Assembly: GCF_002027545.1 (NCBI RefSeq)
Contig: NZ_MXAN01000003.1
Coordinates: 4,596-24,353, forward strand
Origin: Moraxella lacunata
GTDB lineage: Bacteria > Pseudomonadota > Gammaproteobacteria > Pseudomonadales > Moraxellaceae
DNA length: 19,758 nt
Reading direction: 5' to 3'
The position numbers and the translations under genes are program-made. Numbering within the stretch: position 1 is the first letter of the stretch; every line of letters starts with the position of its first letter. Of this stretch, positions 13,479-19,758 are shown piece by piece. Under the pieces are notes generated by a model, which was not told the DNA's origin, did not search any database, and worked only from the letters and a program-made list of their open reading frames with translations.

Positions 13479-15230
13479 TTATAAAAGCCAATCAATCGGC
13501 AACCAGCTCATGATGGTCACACCCATACGCTCAGGAATGTTCATTTTTGGTTCTTGATAAAAGATAACCTCTTTGCCGTCTTCGATGGTTCGCCATTGTA
13601 ATCGCCCATCAACCAAACGCACCTCATAGACTTGATGCAAAATCGCCAGATTCTCTTGATCATCTGCGTTATTTAGGGCATCGTGAAGCTGATGTGCCAA
13701 TTTTTTATCATAAATCATCACACCAAGCTCGGTATTAATGTTCGCTGAACGTGGGTCAATATTATACGAACCGATAAACACTTTATGATCATCCACAGCA
13801 AAGGCTTTGGCATGCAAGCTGGTGCTGGTCATGTGTTTGGTACGCCACAGTTTATTTTCATCTTCACTCATGCCTTTGGCGGTTGATTTTAATTCATAAA
13901 TTCTCACGCCTGCCGATAACAGTGCAAAACGCCAATGCCCATATCCTGCATGCACTGCTCCGACATCGGTGGCATCAAATGAGTTGGTCAGTATGCTCAC
14001 CCTCACACCATCCTTAGCAAGAGCAGTTAAGGCATGCACACCGTCTTTGGTAGGGACAAAATATGATGAAATGATGCTCAAACGTTCTTTGGGGCGACCG
14101 AATTCATGGCGTAATTTATTCACCAAATATTCATCTTTGGCGTTTTTATTTTTAGTTTTGGGACTAAGTTTTAACGCATCGTCTGCCAAAAACTTCATAT
14201 CAACCCAGCGAAATGGGACGTTCTTATTGAGTAAATCCTCACCAATGGTACTGCTTGCCACAGCACCACGATAAGTGCGTAAAGCCCGCTCATCTTTTGT
14301 AATATCTAAATCATTATCTTTATCAAATAGCGTCATCGATGACGAAGATGACCTCTGTTTGTCTGTTGATACCAGCGTTTCAATATCATAAGCAGTGGGT
14401 GATTGCCAATATTCATCAAAACTTTTGGTGATATCATCAACCACTTGACCGATCAGCAAAACATCCAAATCAGCAAAATGATTGTTGTGATGATTGTTTA
14501 GGTATTCGTTACCGATATTACGCCCACCGATGATACTAATGTGATTGTCAAATGTCATGCTTTTGTTGTGCATGCGTACATTGATACGTACAGGCGAAGT
14601 CAGATAATTTATGAACTTATGATGGCGATAAGTAAAGGGATTGATGACTCGCACAGCAATATTTGGGTGTTTGGCAAACAAGGCAAGGCGTTCATCAAGG
14701 CTGGGACTGCCATTAAAATCATCAAGCAATAAGCGAACAAGCACCCCTCTGTGTGCCGCTTGCCACAAATCTTTTAGCATCAAAAACCCTGCTTCATCAT
14801 CATGCCAGATATAATACTGCACATCGATGGTGTGGGTTGCCATGTCGGAGAGAATACTGCGAGACGCAAAAGCATTGGCACCTGTGGCAATGGGATAATA
14901 TCCCGATAGCGTGGGATGATATTCGGTCTGCTCATCAATGATGGTACTCAAAGACGACTCGCCTTGTGTGGTTGGGGCATCTAATGCTCGATTGATTTCT
15001 TTGCCCAAAAAACCTGTGGCCCTATCATCATCTCGCTGGTTGAGATAGGCTTGGCTGTGGTCGCTTTGGTTGTTCATGCGTTTGGCAAGTAACGCTTCAT
15101 GTGCCAAATGCACCCGTTCGGTCAGTTGGATACTGTCTGGTAAATGGGCGGTGGGCGGTAATGACTGGCAGGCGGTCAAAGTCACGCCCACCAAAAACGC
15201 CATCATCAACATACGAGAAGTCATCGCCAT
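13479..15230 (-). CDS. Phospholipase D-family lipoprotein, cardiolipin synthase C-like
   Basis: This 583-residue protein has a lipoprotein signal (hydrophobic MMAFLVGVTLTAC, lipobox cysteine C21), so it is probably anchored in the envelope. Two HKD motifs mark the PLD superfamily: HNKSMTFDN (H221, K223, D228) followed by GGRNIGNEY, and HAKAFAVDD (H473, K475, D480) followed by GSYNIDPRS. Length and spacing fit ClsC/YmdC-type cardiolipin synthases, which transfer phosphatidyl groups between phospholipids. Serines in RSSSSS mark a linker near residue 295. A phospholipase role is an alternative. It is separated from the upstream yccA-like gene by a terminator and a MITE-end relic, so it has its own promoter region. 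Confidence 0.9.
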   Translation of the reverse strand: MAMTSRMLMMAFLVGVTLTACQSLPPTAHLPDSIQLTERVHLAHEALLAKRMNNQSDHSQAYLNQRDDDRATGFLGKEINRALDAPTTQGESSLSTIIDEQTEYHPTLSGYYPIATGANAFASRSILSDMATHTIDVQYYIWHDDEAGFLMLKDLWQAAHRGVLVRLLLDDFNGSPSLDERLALFAKHPNIAVRVINPFTYRHHKFINYLTSPVRINVRMHNKSMTFDNHISIIGGRNIGNEYLNNHHNNHFADLDVLLIGQVVDDITKSFDEYWQSPTAYDIETLVSTDKQRSSSSSMTLFDKDNDLDITKDERALRTYRGAVASSTIGEDLLNKNVPFRWVDMKFLADDALKLSPKTKNKNAKDEYLVNKLRHEFGRPKERLSIISSYFVPTKDGVHALTALAKDGVRVSILTNSFDATDVGAVHAGYGHWRFALLSAGVRIYELKSTAKGMSEDENKLWRTKHMTSTSLHAKAFAVDDHKVFIGSYNIDPRSANINTELGVMIYDKKLAHQLHDALNNADDQENLAILHQVYEVRLVDGRLQWRTIEDGKEVIFYQEPKMNIPERMGVTIMSWLPIDWLL

Positions 15231-15272
15231 AAACTCATGCTCATCAAAATTGGCAAATTATAGCAAATAATT

Positions 15273-15290
15273 GGGGCATGTTGAACCTTT
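15273..15290 (+). repeat. Isolated MITE end
   Basis: GGGCATGTTGAACCTTT matches the right terminal repeat of the 1537-1743 element (read inward) at 16 of 17 bases. No partner end was found nearby, so it is a solo relic or chance similarity. Confidence 0.4.
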
Positions 15291-15343
15291 GCCAAACATT
15301 TGTTTAAAATTGCTTATTAAACCCCCTTTAAATCACCCATCAA

Positions 15344-15369
15344 AAAACGCCCTGACATCAGAGCGTTTT
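15344..15369 (-). terminator. Intrinsic terminator of the yccA-like gene
   Basis: AAAACGC (15344-15350) pairs with GCGTTTT (15363-15369). After one mismatch the stem continues CTGA/TCAG around a 2-base loop. On the minus strand it is followed by a T-run, 18 bases past the stop codon. Confidence 0.75.
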
Positions 15370-15387
15370 GTTGTTTTGGTAGAGCGA

Positions 15388-16110
15388 TTATTCTTGCAAA
15401 TAACCAATCAAACGCAAGAACTCAATGTACATCCACACCAGCGTTGCCAATACACCAATGCCATACACCCACTCAAACTCTTTATTCACGCCATACATCA
15501 CACCATCTTCGATATTTTTAAAATCAAGCAATAAAAAGAAAGAAGCAATAAGCGTGGTAAAAACACTAAAACCAATGGCAATCATGCCACCATCAAACAA
15601 GTGCGGGATAGAGCTGCCAAATACCAAACTCATCACCCACTGAATGGCGTACACCACAAAGATGGCGATGGCGGCCGATGTGACAATGGAGCGAAATTTT
15701 TCGGTTACTTTGATGATGCCAGTACTGTACAAGGTTAGCATCACCGCTGCACTGACAAAAGTCGCTGACAAGGCAAGCAGTGGCACGCTTGGGGCTTTAT
15801 AAAAGGCAAAAGCACTTGCCACACCAATGACAACCCCTTCTAGGGCAGCATAAGGTACTGACAGTGTTTTGGCAAGGTGTGGTTTAAAGGCAGTCGTCAA
15901 GCCAATGCCCATGGTAGCAAGCATTGCCACAATAAACAGCCCAACCAACACCCCTGATGATATACCACTCATCAGAGCAAAAAAGAACAGTCCAAAACCT
16001 GTGGTAGCAGAGATGCCAAGCAGTAGAGCGGTCTTTTTGACCACGCCATTAACGGTCATTGGTGCATCGCCTGCAAGCAGTTCGGTACGACTAATAATAG
16101 GGTTTGCCAT
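15388..16110 (-). CDS. Bax inhibitor-1/YccA family membrane protein
   Basis: This 240-residue integral membrane protein has about seven hydrophobic helices. The opening MANPIISRTELLAGDAPMTVNG followed by VVKKTALLLGISATTGFG and the ending EWVYGIGVLATLVWMYIEFLRLIGYL are typical of the Bax1-I/YccA family. In E. coli, YccA modulates the FtsH protease; some relatives act as calcium leak channels. Which applies here is not shown. The ATG follows a clear SD (AAGGA). A terminator lies after the stop. It is divergent from NAD kinase with a 240-bp AT-rich gap. Confidence 0.9.
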   Translation of the reverse strand: MANPIISRTELLAGDAPMTVNGVVKKTALLLGISATTGFGLFFFALMSGISSGVLVGLFIVAMLATMGIGLTTAFKPHLAKTLSVPYAALEGVVIGVASAFAFYKAPSVPLLALSATFVSAAVMLTLYSTGIIKVTEKFRSIVTSAAIAIFVVYAIQWVMSLVFGSSIPHLFDGGMIAIGFSVFTTLIASFFLLLDFKNIEDGVMYGVNKEFEWVYGIGVLATLVWMYIEFLRLIGYLQE

Positions 16111-16288
16111 GATTTTCCTTATATAAAATTAAGAATAGATTGATAAATTGAGAATTAAAACAGTTTAGTGTTTTATACTATATTTACTTTTAAAAATCAA
16201 GTATTTTTACTGTTTTGATAACTCAACATGGGTATTTTTTTGATTAATGGGGATGGTAGCATCATTTACAAGCTTTATGGGTTTTTAC

Positions 16289-16317
16289 TTGTAGTCTGGG
16301 TGGAGTTTGGTTATCAT
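16289..16317 (+). promoter_or_regulatory. Predicted promoter of nadK
   Basis: TTGTAG (16289-16294) and TATCAT (16312-16317) are 17 bp apart, with a short leader before the ATG at 16351. Confidence 0.4.
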
Positions 16318-16350
16318 ATATTTTTTATTTTTTAAAGACAATCAGCCGTC

Positions 16351-17331
16351 ATGACCGAGACCGCCATTTCACCGACATCTTTTAATATCCAAAAGAGCCA
16401 TTTTAAACGCATTGGACTCATGGGGCGTGCTGGCAAAAAAAGCATTACCGCCACATTAAATGAACTCATTAACCTGCTGTCAGGGTGGGGGTTAGAGATT
16501 ACCATTGATACCAGCACCGCCAGCATTGACGGCATACACATCGATTTTGACAGAGATGACAGCTCCATCAAAATCGTGCCACGTGGTCGCATGGGCGAGC
16601 ATTGTGATTTGGTCATGGTGGTCGGTGGCGACGGCTCTATCCTACAAGCAGGCTCTGTATTGGCAGGGACGGGCGTGCCAGTACTCGGGGTCAATCGTGG
16701 ACGATTGGGATTCTTGGCGGACATCAACCCTGAGCGTTTGGAGACGGAGCTATCAGAAGTCTTTGCTGGTGAGTATCACACCGATGAGCGTTTTTTGTTA
16801 AAAATGCAGGTACTCGGGCGAGATGATGACGGCAACACGCAAGTGTTTCATGAAAGCTATGCCCTAAATGACGTGGTGCTACACGCAGGTAAATCGGTGC
16901 ATACCATTGATTTTAAACTGCAAATTGATGACATTGACGTCTATCGTCAGCATGCTGATGGGCTGATTGTGGCAACCCCAACAGGTTCTACCGCCTATTC
17001 GCTCTCAGCAGGAGGCCCTATCATTCATCCAAGCCTAGACGCCATTTGTCTGGCTCCCATGCACCCACACACACTGTCTAGTCGCCCCATCGTGGTCGCA
17101 GGCACCAGCAAAATCACCATCAAAATCCACAAAGACAACCGCACTCAGCCCATGGTCAGCTCTGACGGCGAAGCAAGCGTACCGCTAGACAACGACCAAA
17201 CCCTGCTCATCACCAAGCATGACAAATCCCTAATCCTACTCCATCCCTTGGACGTGGACTTTTATCAAGCCTGTCGCACCAAACTTAATTGGAGCTTATA
17301 CACCGAAGAGTTTTCGTTAAAGGATGAGTAA
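16351..17331 (+). CDS. nadK: NAD kinase
   Basis: NAD kinase phosphorylates NAD to NADP in the cytoplasm and is the only known route to NADP. The 326-residue protein has the signature GGDG (92-95) with catalytic Asp94. Further family blocks are GVNRGRLGFLADI, YALNDVVLHAG, the C-terminal NAD-binding segment DGLIVATPTGSTAYSLSAGGP, and SSRPIVVAG. Length is slightly above the usual 290-300 because of an N-terminal tail before FKRIGLMGR. The ATG at 16351 is used, although no strong SD is visible. It converges with a GST gene only 15 bases downstream; a short inverted repeat (ATGAGT 17324-17329 with ACTCAT 17349-17354) spans the two stops. Confidence 0.95.
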   Translation: MTETAISPTSFNIQKSHFKRIGLMGRAGKKSITATLNELINLLSGWGLEITIDTSTASIDGIHIDFDRDDSSIKIVPRGRMGEHCDLVMVVGGDGSILQAGSVLAGTGVPVLGVNRGRLGFLADINPERLETELSEVFAGEYHTDERFLLKMQVLGRDDDGNTQVFHESYALNDVVLHAGKSVHTIDFKLQIDDIDVYRQHADGLIVATPTGSTAYSLSAGGPIIHPSLDAICLAPMHPHTLSSRPIVVAGTSKITIKIHKDNRTQPMVSSDGEASVPLDNDQTLLITKHDKSLILLHPLDVDFYQACRTKLNWSLYTEEFSLKDE

Positions 17332-17346
17332 TTTACACATAGTTTA

Positions 17347-18015
17347 TCACTCATAACTTTGTGCCATCTCAAAACTAGGACGAGATTCGCAGTATGCCAG
17401 CCAGTTATGGACATACACCCATTTATCAGGCAGTCCACCCGATTTTCTCATCTGAGCAATGCCAAAATGCAGATGAATATCCACAGCACCAAATACGCCC
17501 TGCCCTGCCCCCGATAAATAACGCCGATTTGCCAAATGTTCGTTGAGTAGAGCCAATGCCTTATCCACGTTGGGAGAAATGAATGATTTCTCAACGCCTT
17601 TTTGTATGTTTTTGACAATGGGGCGGATAAAAAATGGCGACTTTTGTACGATTTTAGCAAACACCAATCGCATGACCAGATTTGGCATGAGTGAACTTTC
17701 AGTAAAATGCAACCAAAAAGCATAATCTTCCCACGCTTCATCGCTTGGAGAGAGTTTTGCTTGTGTGTCATAATGACGCAACAGATATTCAATGATAAAA
17801 CCCGATTCAGCAAGTGTTTTGTCACAAGACTCATCTATTAAAATCGGTGCTTTACCCATTGGGTGAATATTGGTCAGCTCTTTGGGAGCAAGGTAGCTTT
17901 TGGTACGTTCGTGTTTGATGACACGAAAAGGCGTGCCATACAAGGCATTTAATTCGCACAACAGCCATAAGATACGAAAAGAGCGAGAATCATTTAAGTG
18001 GTGTAGGGTGAGCAT
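17347..18015 (-). CDS. Glutathione S-transferase
   Basis: This 222-residue cytosolic GST has a thioredoxin-fold N-terminal domain (MLTLHHLNDSRSFRILWLL, the GKAPIL cis-proline motif, and LAESGFIIEYL, where the Glu-Ser pair contacts glutathione). An all-helical C-terminal domain follows, including LSGAGQGVFGAVDIHLHF, close to the usual 'fTaADi' N-capping box. It is closest in pattern to the beta/theta-like bacterial GSTs. It is distinct from the GST-like protein at 8012-8605, with which it shares only the fold. It faces nadK tail to tail, and its own promoter region lies in 18016-18080. The substrate is unknown. Confidence 0.9.
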   Translation of the reverse strand: MLTLHHLNDSRSFRILWLLCELNALYGTPFRVIKHERTKSYLAPKELTNIHPMGKAPILIDESCDKTLAESGFIIEYLLRHYDTQAKLSPSDEAWEDYAFWLHFTESSLMPNLVMRLVFAKIVQKSPFFIRPIVKNIQKGVEKSFISPNVDKALALLNEHLANRRYLSGAGQGVFGAVDIHLHFGIAQMRKSGGLPDKWVYVHNWLAYCESRPSFEMAQSYE

Positions 18016-18151
18016 GAATATTCCTGTTAAAAGATGACCAGATTGGATTTGCTAGTATTAGCTAATCGGTGCATGTTATGCAATCATCATTCTTATCTGT
18101 CAAATACTGCCATCATAGCAAATCCCCATCTAAAACACAAAACTAAAATAC

Positions 18152-18186
18152 AAAAACAAGCGAACTGCCATAGATCGCCTGTTTTT
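18152..18186 (-). terminator. Intrinsic terminator of narK
   Basis: AAAAACAAGCGA (18152-18163) pairs with TCGCCTGTTTTT (18175-18186) with one mismatch. T-tracts flank both sides, and it lies 33 bases after the narK stop on the minus strand. Confidence 0.7.
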
Positions 18187-18218
18187 CCCGTTTTTCCTGT
18201 TTTTTAAATCATCACGTG

Positions 18219-19475
18219 TTATTTTTTCATCTTTAACATGGCTTGATGATTTTCTTCCATTTTAGGTTTGACCTCCGAGACATAAATCCACACAAGGCTG
18301 ACCCATACCACGCCAAACATAATCATAAACGCTGATGAACGCACGCCTGTGATGTCCACCGCTACTCCGAACATGATGGGCAGGATAAATCCACCCAACC
18401 CCCCTGCCAGACCAACCACACCAGAGACCGCCCCCATGTTTTCTTTGTATTCATCCGATAAATATTTAAATACAGATGCTTTACCGATGGCAAAGGCAAT
18501 ACCCAAAAAGAAAATCAAGATGGTAAAAATGGTGGCATTTAGACCAATGTGAAACGCTCGCTCACCGTGTACCGTTTTGACCACAAGATCTGTTTGGGGG
18601 TATGATAAGATGAACAAAAACAAAAAAGATGCCCACAGTACCCACCATGTTACGGTATGGGCTGAGTATTTGTCCGACAGCCAACCACCAAGTGCACGCA
18701 GTACGCCCCCTGGCAAGCTAAAACATGCCGCCAAAAATGCTGCTGTTTGTAGGCTAAATTCATACTCATTAACATAATATTTGGTCATCCACAAAGCAAG
18801 GGCAACATAGCCACCAAAGACAATGGAATAATACTGACTATAACGCCACACATTGGGGTCTTTTAACACCGCCAATTGACTGGCAAAACTTACATTACTT
18901 GCCGAACGGTGAGCCTTATTATCAAAAGACATGAACCAAAAGCCAATGGCAGTAACAAGCATTATCCCTGCATACACCTTTGGCAAAAACTGCCAACCGC
19001 CATAAGCGATGATGGCAGGGCCTACCATTTTGGTGAGTGCCGAACCTGCATTACCTGCCCCAAACACACCCATGGCAAACCCTTGACGGTCTGCTTCAAA
19101 CCACTTAGCAACATAAGCAATCCCAACCGAAAATGAGCCACCTGCCAGCCCTGCAAACAGACCCAGCACCAAAAACTGCCAATAGGCATTGGCGTAACTC
19201 ATCAAAAATATTGGTACAACACATGCCATCATCAAAGCAAAAAGCACAACCTTTCCGCCATATTTATCCGTCATCATGCCAAGTGGCAGACGAACAAGAG
19301 AACCTGTCAGCACAGGTGTGGCAGCAAGTAGCCCAAATTGGGTCTCAGATAAGTCTAGTGCTTTTTGGATTGGGATGCCAAGCACCGCAAACATCATCCA
19401 AATCATAAAGCAGACGGTAAATGCGATGGTTGATGAAGTTAGTACAAGCAGTTGTTTAGATTTTTGAGTTGCCAT
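18219..19475 (-). CDS. narK: Nitrate/nitrite transporter of the NarK (NNP) family
   Basis: This 418-residue, 12-helix inner-membrane protein exchanges or imports nitrate and nitrite for anaerobic respiration. NNP signatures are visible: GLAGGSFSVGIAYVAKWF and GVFGAGNAGSALTKMVGPA in the first half, and GVVGLAGGLGGFILPIMFG in the second, plus the MFS loop motif GMMTDKYGGK. I set the start at the ATG at 19475, because GGGGGAG lies just upstream and MATQKSK leads directly into helix 1; an upstream ATG at 19532 would add 19 hydrophilic residues without an SD. A perfect FNR box at 19596-19609 implies induction by low oxygen. Partner nitrate reductase genes would be expected beyond the window end. 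Confidence 0.92.
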   Translation of the reverse strand: MATQKSKQLLVLTSSTIAFTVCFMIWMMFAVLGIPIQKALDLSETQFGLLAATPVLTGSLVRLPLGMMTDKYGGKVVLFALMMACVVPIFLMSYANAYWQFLVLGLFAGLAGGSFSVGIAYVAKWFEADRQGFAMGVFGAGNAGSALTKMVGPAIIAYGGWQFLPKVYAGIMLVTAIGFWFMSFDNKAHRSASNVSFASQLAVLKDPNVWRYSQYYSIVFGGYVALALWMTKYYVNEYEFSLQTAAFLAACFSLPGGVLRALGGWLSDKYSAHTVTWWVLWASFLFLFILSYPQTDLVVKTVHGERAFHIGLNATIFTILIFFLGIAFAIGKASVFKYLSDEYKENMGAVSGVVGLAGGLGGFILPIMFGVAVDITGVRSSAFMIMFGVVWVSLVWIYVSEVKPKMEENHQAMLKMKK

Positions 19476-19567
19476 AATCTCCCCCCATGTTTTAGGGTTT
19501 TCTTTGGCATGGCAGTCGTGGTAAAATAACACGCCACACAGCCAGTGTGTTAAAATTTGTTACTGTC

Positions 19568-19609
19568 ATGATAATCAAACTTTCTCAAAAAATAATTGAT
19601 TATAATCAA
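19568..19609 (-). promoter_or_regulatory. FNR-activated class II promoter of narK
   Basis: A perfect FNR palindrome TTGAT-TATA-ATCAA occupies 19596-19609. On the minus strand a -10 TATCAT lies at 19573-19568. That predicts a start site near 19561, which puts the FNR site centre at -41.5, the classic position for FNR activation. The leader to the narK ATG is about 86 bases. Confidence 0.75.
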
Positions 19610-19714
19610 GTTTTTATCAATAAGTTTTCTATATAATAGTCCAATACTTCTTTGGTAGTATGATAAAATTTGGTATTGACACTGATAAAATACCTATTTT
19701 TCAATGACTTACAA

Positions 19715-19758
19715 ATGAAATACACCACTGCTTTGCTGACATGTGAACCGACCCCCAA
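19715..19758 (+). CDS. Possible start of a divergent gene, cut by the window end
   Basis: An open frame starts at ATG 19715 (MKYTTALLTCEPTP) and runs off the window. There is no clear SD, and 14 codons are too few to recognise a family. A divergent partner of narK sharing the FNR region would be reasonable, but this may be chance. Confidence 0.2.
   Translation, partial: MKYTTALLTCEPTP

Noticed and set aside
14541..14941. Open frames opposite the phospholipase D-type gene
   Set aside because: They are antisense shadows of a well-supported coding region, with no start signals or recognisable domains.
15302..15322. GTTTAA-N9-TTAAAC inverted repeat resembling the ArsR-type operator
   Set aside because: The spacing is 9 rather than 4, and there is no TATAAT two bases away, so it does not fit the shared architecture.

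Overview
The window looks like chromosomal DNA of a Moraxellaceae gammaproteobacterium, most likely Moraxella in the broad sense. This is an inference from the gene families, the moderate-GC core genes separated by AT-rich spacers, and the many short inverted-repeat elements. No rRNA, tRNA or CRISPR array was seen.

Layout. Bases 1-480 are gene-free and made of small mobile or palindromic repeats plus the promoter of transaldolase (tal, 481-1404). A composite hairpin and a 205-bp MITE-like element follow. Next come rubredoxin, an alpha/beta hydrolase and a fumarylacetoacetate-hydrolase-family protein on the plus strand, then an Old Yellow Enzyme-type oxidoreductase on the minus strand. From about 5.0 to 7.44 kb lies an AT-rich island carrying a restriction-modification locus: a small HTH regulator (intact), a C5-cytosine methyltransferase (in-frame amber) and a convergent PD-(D/E)XK endonuclease (in-frame ochre plus a 94-bp MITE insertion). 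After it come an ArsR-type repressor, a divergent GST-like protein, a frameshifted nitronate monooxygenase-like gene, an AT-rich AAA/DUF4143 ATPase overlapping a LysR regulator, an MHS-type transporter, a phospholipase D-type lipoprotein, a Bax inhibitor-1/YccA membrane protein, NAD kinase, a second GST, and a NarK nitrate/nitrite transporter behind an apparent FNR-dependent promoter.

Most interesting points. (1) The restriction-modification locus carries three separate lesions. Its endonuclease can be reconstructed exactly: removing 94 bp restores a 292-codon frame, apart from one ochre codon. (2) The arsR and Old Yellow Enzyme promoters share an almost identical architecture: a TTGA-type -35, a 17-bp spacer, TATAAT, then 2 nt later an operator GTTTAA-N4-TTAAAC. 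The two genes, and perhaps the divergent GST, may form a small electrophile-response regulon now split by the island. (3) The MITE inside the endonuclease has a 91/95-identical inverted partner at the left edge of the window. (4) An 11-bp tandem array spans both stop codons of the convergent lysR/MHS pair. (5) A perfect FNR box sits at -41.5 relative to the predicted narK start site.

I did not find a convincing wholly new defence or enzymatic system. The shared operator regulon and the decaying, MITE-disrupted R-M island are the best candidates for follow-up.
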